A stretch of 6,559 bases of DNA from an uncultured Bacillota bacterium (GTDB taxonomy: Bacteria > Bacillota_I > Bacilli_A > RFN20 > CAG-826): NCBI GenBank assembly GCA_946612055.1, contig CAMOEH010000060.1, positions 1-6,559 on the forward strand, written 5' to 3'. Made by a program: the position numbers and the translations under genes. How positions within the stretch are numbered: position 1 is the first letter of the stretch; the number at the start of each line of letters is the position of its first letter. Positions 1-5,897 of this stretch are shown here, in pieces. The notes beneath the pieces were generated by a model that saw only the letters and a program-made list of their open reading frames with translations, made no database searches and was not told the origin of the DNA.

Positions 1-1173
1 ATCCATCGATTTGACCGCGTTCATGATGAGAACTGGTTGCAAATGGGCTGGGCAAGAAAGGACGCAAGATCCGCAACGGATGCAAGGATTTTCTTCGACG
101 GGTTTCTCTAACAAAAGAAGGATTGAGGTAATCGTCTTGGAGACGACGCAATCTTCGTTGGTAATGGCAGAGCCCATCATCGGTCCACCTAAAATCATGG
201 CTTTCGGTTCTTCGGAAAGCTTGCCAGCATAAGGCAACAGTTCGGAAATAAGCGTGCCAACGCGAACGCGCATAGCCACTTGTTTTTCGCAGGCGTCGCC
301 CATGATCGCGAGGTAGCGTTCATAGACGGGCTGATGGAACTTAACGGCCATATAGATGCCGACAACCGAAGCAACGTTGAAATCGATGATACCGCGCTTA
401 GCGGGTAATTCACCCGTATTCAAGCGAATGCCGGTTGCCTTCTCGATGGTTTCGACTTCCCATCCTTGGGGATAGTAGTTGTCCATCTCGGAAACAACGA
501 TCCCTTCGACGCCAAATTCTTCAATCGCTTTGCGTAAATGAGCGATGAGTTCAGCGTGTTTGGCTTTGACGCAGATGCGAACATCGGAAGTATGGAAGGC
601 TTGCTGAAGGATGACGCATCCTTTGAGCAATTCTTCCGTCTTCTCTTCCATCAAACGCTGGTCGGCGGAAAGATAGGGTTCGCATTCGACGCCGTTAATG
701 ACGCTGGTGTTGATCTTATCTTTAGTCTGGAATTTGATGTAAGTCGGGAAGGAAGATCCGCCCAATCCAACCATCGAAGCTTTTTGGACCAATTCGGTAA
801 TTTCCTCGGTGGAAAGCTTGGCAATCTCCTCATCGCTTCTTTCGTAAATGTCGGGATCCTTTTCATCTTTGAAATCGTTTTGGATTTTGATGCAAGTGAC
901 TTGCTTTCCATTCCGATATCCGTGTTTTTCAAATCCCACGACCGTTCCCGAAACGGTGGAATGGATGTTTTGCTCGAAGAAGGGCCCTTTACGCTGGCCG
1001 ATCAACTGGCCGAGAAGGACGTGATCCCCCTCTTTGACATAAACCTCTGCTTTGGCGCATCGAGCGTTTTCTTGGGGAATGTAGACAAATTCCGGTTTGG
1101 GAACGTCCACCCACTCGACTTGCTTTTTCAGGAGGCCTCTGTCGTCTTGGATGACTTTTGATTTTGCAATCAT
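1..1173 (-). CDS. rnfC: RnfC, Rnf electron transport complex subunit C (3' end outside window)
   Basis: RnfC is the peripheral subunit of the membrane-bound Rnf complex, which couples electron transfer between reduced ferredoxin and NAD+ to ion (Na+ or H+) transport. The visible 391 residues read continuously from ATG at 1173 to the window edge. A barrel-sandwich segment lies at about 41-84 (YVKEGDHVLLGQ). The Nqo1-like flavin/NADH domain carries GLGGSSFPTYIKF (136-148) and INGVECEPYLSADQRLM (159-175); YPQGWE (234-239) is also typical. The first [4Fe-4S] motif is CIRCGSCVLSC, with cysteines 364, 367, 370 and 374, followed by Pro. The second ferredoxin motif and the C-terminus must lie beyond position 1. 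The start is supported by GAGG at 1181-1184, seven bases upstream. In most rnf operons rnfC comes first, so rnfD, G, E, A and B would be expected further left. Family assignment is firm; which ion is pumped cannot be told. Confidence 0.96.
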   Translation of the reverse strand, partial: MIAKSKVIQDDRGLLKKQVEWVDVPKPEFVYIPQENARCAKAEVYVKEGDHVLLGQLIGQRKGPFFEQNIHSTVSGTVVGFEKHGYRNGKQVTCIKIQNDFKDEKDPDIYERSDEEIAKLSTEEITELVQKASMVGLGGSSFPTYIKFQTKDKINTSVINGVECEPYLSADQRLMEEKTEELLKGCVILQQAFHTSDVRICVKAKHAELIAHLRKAIEEFGVEGIVVSEMDNYYPQGWEVETIEKATGIRLNTGELPAKRGIIDFNVASVVGIYMAVKFHQPVYERYLAIMGDACEKQVAMRVRVGTLISELLPYAGKLSEEPKAMILGGPMMGSAITNEDCVVSKTITSILLLLEKPVEENPCIRCGSCVLSCPAHLQPVLIMNAVKSMD

Positions 1174-1184
1174 AAAAATGCCTC

Positions 1185-1198
1185 ACGTTTTTAAACGT
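1185..1198. repeat. 14-bp palindrome at the rnfC transcription start (possible operator)
   Basis: The sequence ACGTTT-TT-AAACGT is a perfect inverted repeat with 6-base arms and a 2-base spacer. It lies between the TATAAT box and the GAGG ribosome binding site of rnfC, right where transcription should begin. That position suits a repressor site, but the motif does not match the Rex operator (TTGTGA-type half-sites) or another operator I can name. It is AT-rich, so chance occurrence is possible. Confidence 0.4.
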
Positions 1199-1204
1199 AT
1201 GTCC

Positions 1205-1233
1205 ATTATAGTCAAATCATACTAAAAGAAAAA
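1205..1233 (-). promoter_or_regulatory. Predicted sigma-70-type promoter of rnfC
   Basis: The minus strand has a perfect TATAAT at 1210-1205, about 32 bases before the rnfC ATG. The -35 is poor: the hexamer 17 bases upstream is TTTTTC (1233-1228). The predicted transcript start near 1198 would leave a 5' leader of about 25 nt. An alternative reading is TTGACT (1216-1211) with TAAAAA 16 bases downstream, but its -10 is much weaker. A promoter here suggests rnfC is transcribed separately from the operon that ends at 1263. Confidence 0.55.
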
Positions 1234-1246
1234 CAAAGTTTTCTTT
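1224..1246 (-). terminator. Weak AT-rich inverted repeat after the four-gene operon (possible terminator)
   Basis: On the minus strand AAAGAAAAC, loop TTT, GTTTTTCTTT forms a nearly perfect stem with one bulged T, starting 17 bases after the stop codon of the 617-aa gene and ending in a T-rich stretch. The stem is almost all A-T pairs, so any terminator would be weak. It overlaps the -35 region of the rnfC promoter. No GC-rich hairpin exists between the two genes, so read-through into rnfC is possible. Confidence 0.25.
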
Positions 1247-1262
1247 CGATGAAAATAACCAA

Positions 1263-3116
1263 CTAGAAAGCGCCTTTGCTTAAGCCCAAAGCAAGGAAGA
1301 CGATTGCTGCGATCAAAACCAAAGCAAGAGGAACGTAGATGCTATAAGACCATCTCTTTTTCTTATCTTTGAATAAAAGGAAAGACAATAAGCCGACACT
1401 TCCAGCGCCCATCAACGATCCAAGTCCATAGATGTAATAAGCACCAATTTGCTCAGGGAGAAGGAATACGGTCAAACTAGCAGCCGCCATGATAAAGCAA
1501 TGAATTCCAACTAGACGCCTAAATAAGGCCGATCCGCGTTCATCTCTTCCAAATCGGGCAAACATAAAGGAAGCCAAGACAAAGAATAGGAGTAAGGAAG
1601 AGCCCCCTTCAATCACGCTTAGATAAATGGGGTCAAGCCCGCCAAGGAAACGGAATAGCAAAGTCGGGGCAGCCAAGACAACAAGGATCGCGGCGATGAA
1701 CCCGATGATAATGCCAGCCATCGCCCCTTTGGAAAGATATTTCACCTGCGTTTTCTTCATGGGCTTACCAATGGGGGCACGGAAATTCTCTTCGTTTTCT
1801 CCATAGAGAGAATGGACAGCCTTTGAAGTCGATTTGACCCCAATTTTATGTGCATGGGGTCCACGAATCAGACCTTTGAGAATCTTTTCAAATTCGTTTT
1901 TATGGTTTTCCGGGCAATTCTCTTGGAGGAGAAGAAGATCTTTGGCCATGACTTCGAGATTGCCGCCTTTTTTCTTGTTGCGGCAAAGGCGAAGATAAAG
2001 CTCGTGTTTCCTGGGTTCGCTGATTTCACCACGGCAGCAATGTCCAAGCAAAACAACTTGCTTTTCAAAATCAAGACTATCGAACAAATTGAATACGCTT
2101 TGAGCTTTACTATCGCTGATCCTTGGGCAAGACAAAACGGATGCAAAGATGATGCCGTCTTCTTCTTTTAGGGAGGTTCTCTTTTCGAGTTGATGGAGAT
2201 CTTCGACGAATTGAATGTCATCTTTCATCACCGCGCCTTCAAGCAGATAGGCGAGGCGGAAAGATTCTTCATCGGGAGAACGATAGGCTTCTAACCCGAT
2301 TTCATTCGGCATTAGCAAAAGGGAAAGTAGATACACGCCCTTCGCCTTTTCATAATTTCTTTCCTCGAGGAAATAACGGTTAGCGAGTTCGTTATATTCG
2401 CTAGCGAAGGCTTCGTGGACCTTCTTGATGGCGTTTCGAAGCGTTGGAGAGGCTTCTTCCCCTACTTTCTTCGCTTCGATTTCGATTTCGGAGAACGCTT
2501 TTAAAGTCGTTAGATCGTGCGGCTTTTCTTTTTCTTCGATAACAACCGCTTGGTAATAGGCAGCATATGCCCGATATAGCAAAGCTTGTTTTTCTTTTTC
2601 GTTATGAAGGCGGGTAGGTAAATTCAGGCAAAGATCGACGTATCTTCTCGCTAGTCCCGTATCCATCTGCCCAGATTCGTATTTGCGGCGATAAAGATAG
2701 GCTTCGCTATAGCCTTTGATCTCTTCTAAGGTCGAAGCAAACACAGGCGCGGATTCTTTTTGCTCGTTGATGATTTCTTCCATTGCCAAAGTTAAGGCAA
2801 AAGCTTCATCGATTTTGTTATCGCGCGCTTTGAAATAAAGTTCCCTTAGCAATGAAGAGGCTTTCTTAGAAGCATCATGGATCGCTTCTACCTTTCCTAG
2901 CAAAGAGGTGGCTTCTTCTTTCGCTTTAGCAAAACCTTCCGCTAGTCGGCTTAATTCTTCGTTTCGCGAGGAAACAGAAGCCATGGCTTTCTTCGTGACA
3001 AGAAATCGTTCCTTATCTTCCCAGGCATAATCATCCTGGGCCTTTTGTTTCTTTAAGGCATCGATCTCCGCTTCTAAAGAAGCAATGCGATTTTGAAGCT
3101 CGTTAGGGTTAGGCAT
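1263..3116 (-). CDS. Uncharacterised 617-aa coiled-coil protein with five C-terminal membrane spans
   Basis: I do not recognise this family. Residues 5-30 and roughly 50-95 are heptad-rich and charged, consistent with coiled coil. Residues 95-420 are predicted all-helical with repeated aromatic/Ala helices (AYAAYYQA at 183-190, ANRYFLEERNYEKA at 245-258), reminiscent of TPR-like solenoids but without a clear consensus. Five membrane spans follow at about 465-488, 498-521, 535-554, 560-582 and 591-612. Basic loops after spans 2 (RFGRDERGSALFRR) and 4 (KDKKKRW) indicate by the positive-inside rule that the 460-residue N-terminal part is cytoplasmic and the short C-terminus is outside. There is no signal peptide. 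Cysteines are scattered (CC at 360-361) without a metal motif. It is the last gene of the operon, starting two bases after the stop of the 97-aa gene, with GGGAGG and AGGAAG upstream. A membrane-anchored scaffold role is only a guess. Confidence 0.85.
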   Translation of the reverse strand: MPNPNELQNRIASLEAEIDALKKQKAQDDYAWEDKERFLVTKKAMASVSSRNEELSRLAEGFAKAKEEATSLLGKVEAIHDASKKASSLLRELYFKARDNKIDEAFALTLAMEEIINEQKESAPVFASTLEEIKGYSEAYLYRRKYESGQMDTGLARRYVDLCLNLPTRLHNEKEKQALLYRAYAAYYQAVVIEEKEKPHDLTTLKAFSEIEIEAKKVGEEASPTLRNAIKKVHEAFASEYNELANRYFLEERNYEKAKGVYLLSLLLMPNEIGLEAYRSPDEESFRLAYLLEGAVMKDDIQFVEDLHQLEKRTSLKEEDGIIFASVLSCPRISDSKAQSVFNLFDSLDFEKQVVLLGHCCRGEISEPRKHELYLRLCRNKKKGGNLEVMAKDLLLLQENCPENHKNEFEKILKGLIRGPHAHKIGVKSTSKAVHSLYGENEENFRAPIGKPMKKTQVKYLSKGAMAGIIIGFIAAILVVLAAPTLLFRFLGGLDPIYLSVIEGGSSLLLFFVLASFMFARFGRDERGSALFRRLVGIHCFIMAAASLTVFLLPEQIGAYYIYGLGSLMGAGSVGLLSFLLFKDKKKRWSYSIYVPLALVLIAAIVFLALGLSKGAF

Positions 3117-3118
3117 AG

Positions 3119-3412
3119 CTATTTCTTCCTCCCTAAAATACGAAGCCTCGTTAAGGCAAAATCGATGTCAGCATTGTCTTCGTTGATTTTGGATGCAATC
3201 GCGGAGAAAGAATTCCTTACCTCGTCATATTGATGACTGATCGAGGCGCTTTCTTCATTTGCCATAGCAATATGAGAGGCATATTCCACTTGCAAACGGG
3301 CATTCGGATCTTCTTTGCGAGAAGAAAGCTCGGATTCAAGCAAAGCTTTTTCTTGCTCAAGAGCTTTAATCTGCGCATCATACTGCGCTTGGATTTCTTT
3401 GCGCTTGCTCAT
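3119..3412 (-). CDS. Small coiled-coil protein, 97 aa, unknown function
   Basis: The protein is soluble, highly charged and almost entirely helical, with no signal peptide or membrane span. Residues 1-30 (KALEQEKALLESELSSR) show clear heptad spacing of Leu/Ala with Glu/Lys, and a second helical half follows the Pro at residue 37. The C-terminus is basic (RLRILGRKK). Its ATG overlaps the stop of the preceding gene as ATGA, and it is preceded by a GAG repeat that is a very strong ribosome binding site, so it is probably translationally coupled. It ends two bases before the 617-aa membrane protein gene, whose N-terminus is also coiled coil. Direct interaction of the two is plausible but not shown. 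No family recognised. Confidence 0.75.
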   Translation of the reverse strand: MSKRKEIQAQYDAQIKALEQEKALLESELSSRKEDPNARLQVEYASHIAMANEESASISHQYDEVRNSFSAIASKINEDNADIDFALTRLRILGRKK

Positions 3413-3684
3413 GCTTCCTCCTCCTCAAATAGGCCAAAATTAGCATAAGTTCCAAGCAAAGAAACATTGGCTTTCGCATCCGCTTTTTCCAAGGCGGGTT
3501 TCCCTGCTTCTGCAATCTCTTTTTTCTTTTCTTCAAGGATAGTTCTAGCGGAAGCAATGGATTTTTCTTGGTAATCCAAATATTCAACAAGAGCTTCTGC
3601 AAGCGAAAGGTCCGCTTTCTTATTCAAAGAATTCAGCTTGCCATTGGCCTCAGATTCGATTTGTTTTTTGACGCTTTCTTCCAT
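3409..3684 (-). CDS. Small charged helical protein, 91 aa, unknown function
   Basis: This is a short, soluble, Ala/Glu/Lys-rich protein. A long predicted helix spans about 1-72 (SARTILEEKKKEIAEAGKPALEKADAK in part), broken by one Pro near 63, and is followed by a short aromatic tail (YANFGLF) and four terminal glutamates. The start ATG at 3684 follows GAGG (3694-3691), which overlaps the TGA stop of the upstream 130-aa gene; the gap is eight bases. Its GAGGAGGAGGAAGC 3' end both encodes EEEEA and supplies the ribosome binding site for the next gene. The gene was kept as real because of this arrangement and its strong ribosome binding site. No homologous family recognised. Confidence 0.72.
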   Translation of the reverse strand: MEESVKKQIESEANGKLNSLNKKADLSLAEALVEYLDYQEKSIASARTILEEKKKEIAEAGKPALEKADAKANVSLLGTYANFGLFEEEEA

Positions 3685-3692
3685 AAATGACC

Positions 3693-4085
3693 TCAGGCTT
3701 TATAGGTGGTATGGGGTAAATCCATTCCCGCGACGAGGCCAGCTTTCTTTTGGAAATCCTCAACATCGGTTTCCGTTAAGATGCCGACGAAAAAGATAAG
3801 ATCGAAATAAGCCATCTCGAAAAGAATGGGGAAAGAACCCGCTACACGCATTGGATAATTTTGAGAAAGGACGAATTCATAACTAGCTTGGACGTAATTT
3901 CGTAACCGACGGAAATGTTCATCTTCTTTCCCATTAGAACGGACGAATCCGTCTAAAAGATTGAGCAAGGAAAACTGCTCGTCAAAGGTTCGCGATTCCA
4001 AAACTTTATTCCGTAAAATCTCAATCTGCGACGAGGAAAGATAATCGCTCGGTTCGAAAGAAGAAGGGAAATTGTTTTCGTCCAT
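3693..4085 (-). CDS. Uncharacterised 130-aa protein, first gene of the four-gene operon
   Basis: I do not recognise this protein. The first 25 residues are Ser/Pro/acidic and probably flexible (MDENNFPSSFEPSDYLSSS). Residues 20-77 look helical with Phe/Tyr/Leu repeats. Residues 81-103 are strongly hydrophobic (VAGSFPILFEMAYFDLIFFV), but Glu90 and Asp95 interrupt the segment, so it is more likely a buried core or membrane-associated helix than a clean span. The acidic C-terminal part ends in PHTTYKA. The start at 4085 is set by GGAGG nine bases upstream (4099-4095). It is the promoter-proximal gene, with an extended -10 promoter just ahead, and it is followed after eight bases by the 91-aa gene. 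The operon context suggests it acts with the coiled-coil proteins, but its role is unknown. Confidence 0.75.
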   Translation of the reverse strand: MDENNFPSSFEPSDYLSSSQIEILRNKVLESRTFDEQFSLLNLLDGFVRSNGKEDEHFRRLRNYVQASYEFVLSQNYPMRVAGSFPILFEMAYFDLIFFVGILTETDVEDFQKKAGLVAGMDLPHTTYKA

Positions 4086-4111
4086 CGCTTCCAGCCTCCA
4101 TTCCTACGGTT

Positions 4112-4134
4112 GAAAAGATTTTAACAATCTTTCC
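4112..4134. repeat. Inverted repeat covering the operon -10 box
   Basis: GAAAAGATT, spacer TTAAC, AATCTTTCC is an inverted repeat with 9-base arms and one mismatch; the inner 7 bases (AAAGATT/AATCTTT) pair perfectly. It covers the -10 box and start region of the leftward promoter, which suits a repressor-binding site. A chance AT-rich symmetry cannot be excluded. Confidence 0.35.
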
Positions 4135-4146
4135 GTCGTTACAAAA
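4118..4146 (-). promoter_or_regulatory. Extended -10 promoter of the four-gene operon
   Basis: Reading leftward, TTTTGT (4146-4141), a 17-base spacer and TAAAAT (4123-4118) form a sigma-70-like promoter. The TGT just before the -10 box supplies the TGn extended -10 element, which would compensate for the weak -35. The expected transcript start near 4111 gives a leader of about 25 nt before the 130-aa gene. Confidence 0.5.
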
Positions 4147-4196
4147 GAGAGAGGTGACAAAAATCGGCCTTATTCATGAAGAAAAGAGGACGGGCC

Positions 4197-4210
4197 ATCT
4201 CTTAAGAGAT
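4197..4210. repeat. Perfect 14-bp palindrome next to the rightward -35 box (possible operator)
   Basis: ATCTCTTAAGAGAT is a perfect palindrome with no spacer. Its last base is the first base of the TTGCAC -35 box of the rightward promoter, a typical place for a dimeric regulator. It also lies about 50 bases upstream of the leftward promoter, so one regulator could act on both units. I cannot name a regulator with this site. Confidence 0.45.
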
Positions 4211-4238
4211 TGCACGAGATGACTTTTTTCTTTATAAC
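4210..4238 (+). promoter_or_regulatory. Predicted promoter of the small membrane protein-mscS unit
   Basis: TTGCAC (4210-4215), exactly 17 bases, then TATAAC (4233-4238) is a good sigma-70-type promoter. Transcription would begin at about 4244-4246, that is, on or next to the ATG at 4246. This makes the longer readings of the downstream gene (TTG at 4210, ATG at 4219) unlikely, because they would start upstream of the mRNA 5' end. Confidence 0.6.
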
Positions 4239-4245
4239 TTTCCTG

Positions 4246-4764
4246 ATGGAAAACGAAGAATTCAACGTCCTCAATTACGATAACACCGCGGTGATTCCAG
4301 TAGCAGCGGACAATCTCGCCACAAGTGATGAAACTTCTTGCGGTGAATTTTATTCGCATAATGATGAGACGAAATATGCTAAATCCCATCGTGGAGCAAA
4401 GTTAGCGACCCAATTGGGGATTGCCACCGCTTCCATCGCGACGATCCTTGCCGGAGGAGGATTTCTCGTCAATGCCTTTTTACCGACCCCTCCCGCGGTT
4501 AGCCAAAGCGAATTCTCTTTGATAAGCGATTCCTTGCAATACCGAATCGAGTTAGAAAGCACTCCAACGATGGACATATTCTTTGTCGTCCAAAGTGGAG
4601 AAAGCGTCCTTGTCGAAGAAAATTGGGGAAAGGAAGTTCATTACGAAGGGACAGTTTCTCTTGGCCAATCGTATGAATCCGTCGAGGTGGTATTGAAATC
4701 ATCCAATGGTTTTGATTATCAAAGCGAATTCTTCCGTAAAGAAATAAAAACGCAGGAGGCGTGA
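4246..4764 (+). CDS. Single-pass membrane protein (172 aa) preceding MscS, unknown function
   Basis: No family recognised. From ATG 4246 the protein has an acidic, probably disordered cytoplasmic N-terminus (1-45), a basic patch (KSHRGAK, 46-52), one membrane helix at about 53-80 (rich in Ala/Ile/Gly, ending AFLPTPP), and an extracellular part of about 90 residues. That part alternates hydrophobic and polar residues (FSLISDSLQYRIELES, SYESVEVVLKSS), suggesting a small Ig- or fibronectin-like beta domain. The basic patch ahead of the helix argues for N-in/C-out topology rather than secretion. The in-frame TTG (4210) and ATG (4219) are possible longer starts, but no start here has a good ribosome binding site. 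I chose 4246 because a promoter ends just before it, implying a leaderless mRNA. The stop is two bases before the mscS ATG, so the two are co-transcribed and probably coupled. A sensor or accessory role for the channel is inference only. Confidence 0.75.
   Translation: MENEEFNVLNYDNTAVIPVAADNLATSDETSCGEFYSHNDETKYAKSHRGAKLATQLGIATASIATILAGGGFLVNAFLPTPPAVSQSEFSLISDSLQYRIELESTPTMDIFFVVQSGESVLVEENWGKEVHYEGTVSLGQSYESVEVVLKSSNGFDYQSEFFRKEIKTQEA
4754..4759 (+). promoter_or_regulatory. Ribosome binding site that fixes the mscS start
   Basis: AGGAGG sits inside the last codons of the preceding gene. It is seven bases from ATG 4767 but only one base from the in-frame GTG 4761, so ATG 4767 is the functional start. 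Confidence 0.85.
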
Positions 4765-4766
4765 AT

Positions 4767-5897
4767 ATGGAAATCGAAGTGCAAAGCAAATCTTGGTGGG
4801 GTCGAAAAACTGGTGGGCAGAAAGTCAGCTTCATCATCTCGATGGTGATGCTATTCTTCTCCATTCTCATTTTGATCGGCCTATGTTTCTCCCGCCAGAT
4901 CTTCGGGGATGAAGTTGGCGATTTGGTTTTAGGAGAAGGCATTCCTAATGGCTTCGTTGCCTTTGGGGCCTCATTTAAAAACAACGCTCGTTCTTGGATG
5001 TCGACGATCGTGATCATCGTCCTTGGCTTCTTGATCGCCTTTCTTCTTAATTTGGTCATTCGCCTATGCACTTTCAAAGGCAAAAAGGCCAAAACCATCG
5101 GATCGTTATGCCGTTCGGCAATCAAATACATCACCGTCATCGTTGTCGTTGCTTTGGTTTTGTCCGCCTGGAAAGTCAATATTGCCGGCATTGTTGCTAG
5201 CGTTGGCGTCTTGACTCTTGTTGTTGGCTTAGGCTGCCAAAGCTTGATTTCAGATGTCATCTCTGGTTTCTTCATCGTCTTTGATGATTTCTTCGATGTT
5301 GGAGATACGATTATCGTCGATGGATTCCGAGGAACGGTTCTTGATATCGGATTGAAGTCGACAAAGGTTGTCGATTATGCCGGCAACGTCAAAGTAATCA
5401 ACAATTCTTCGATTGCCACGGTCGTAAACCAAACGAGGAAATCCTCGGTTGCTCCGATTACGTTCTCCATCGGTTATGGTGAGGATCTCGAACGAGTCGA
5501 AGGCATCATTGCTGAATATTTGCCCAAAATTAAAGAAGCAGTCCCAGCGATTTTAGATGGCCCGGATTATAAAGGCGTTTCCTCTTTTGGCGAGGCAGGC
5601 GTCGATTTATTATTCGTCGCTCGCTGCAACGAAGACGACCGTTTCCAAGTGACCCGTGACATCAATCGCGAACTTTATTTGATGTGCCGAGCCGAAGGAA
5701 TTGAGGTCCCATTCCGCCAGATCACAGTTAATCAACCCGAAGTTCCTAGTGGAAAACGGGCCACGGCGAAAAACAAGGAAGACTCTGAAGCATTAAACCG
5801 CAAAAACCGCGAGAAACCCAAAGCCGCGAAAAAGAAAGCAAGCCTCCTTCAGAGAACGAAAGAGGCGATGGAAGATCCCTTCAACAAGGACATCTAA
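4767..5897 (+). CDS. mscS: MscS-family small-conductance mechanosensitive ion channel
   Basis: This channel opens under membrane tension and releases ions and small solutes during hypo-osmotic shock; MscS channels are heptamers. The 376-residue protein has spans at about 19-42 and 78-102, a third at 119-135, and the pore-lining TM3 region at 138-172. The family signature GLGCQSLISDVISGFFIVF (154-172) is followed by DDFFDVGDTI (173-182), leading into the beta domain (FRGTVLDIGLKSTKV) with INNSSI at 211-216, then the alpha/beta C-terminal domain. E. coli MscS is 286 residues; the extra length here is a longer segment between spans 1 and 2 and a lysine-rich tail (about 329-376). Cys157 stands where an Ala or other small residue is usual. 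The gene follows the 172-aa membrane protein after two bases and ends directly against the stop codon of the convergent gene, with a terminator just beyond. An alternative GTG start (4761) is too close to the ribosome binding site. Confidence 0.95.
   Translation: MEIEVQSKSWWGRKTGGQKVSFIISMVMLFFSILILIGLCFSRQIFGDEVGDLVLGEGIPNGFVAFGASFKNNARSWMSTIVIIVLGFLIAFLLNLVIRLCTFKGKKAKTIGSLCRSAIKYITVIVVVALVLSAWKVNIAGIVASVGVLTLVVGLGCQSLISDVISGFFIVFDDFFDVGDTIIVDGFRGTVLDIGLKSTKVVDYAGNVKVINNSSIATVVNQTRKSSVAPITFSIGYGEDLERVEGIIAEYLPKIKEAVPAILDGPDYKGVSSFGEAGVDLLFVARCNEDDRFQVTRDINRELYLMCRAEGIEVPFRQITVNQPEVPSGKRATAKNKEDSEALNRKNREKPKAAKKKASLLQRTKEAMEDPFNKDI

Noticed and set aside
538..1161. A 207-codon open frame on the plus strand
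   Set aside because: It lies wholly antisense to rnfC, whose protein matches a known family along its length; the frame has no ribosome binding site and its product resembles no family I know.
1225..1262. A strong terminator between the 617-aa gene and rnfC
   Set aside because: Only an A-T stem is present, so I list it as weak and do not treat the two transcription units as cleanly separated.
1848..2171. Open frames on both strands inside the 617-aa gene
   Set aside because: They overlap the continuous helical coding region, and their hydrophobic/Phe-rich translations look like out-of-frame readings.
3378..3602. A 74-codon minus-strand frame spanning the junction of the two small coiled-coil genes
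   Set aside because: The overlapping frames have strong ribosome binding sites and operon-like spacing; this one has neither and its Leu/Arg/Lys-rich sequence looks like a shifted reading.
4176..4205. A 9-codon leader-like frame (MKKRGRAIS) upstream of the rightward promoter
   Set aside because: It would end before the predicted transcript start at about 4245, has no ribosome binding site, and shows no attenuator structure.
4499..5275. A 258-codon open frame on the minus strand
   Set aside because: It is antisense to mscS and the preceding gene, is very rich in Lys/Arg/Pro/Thr, and has no supporting start signal.
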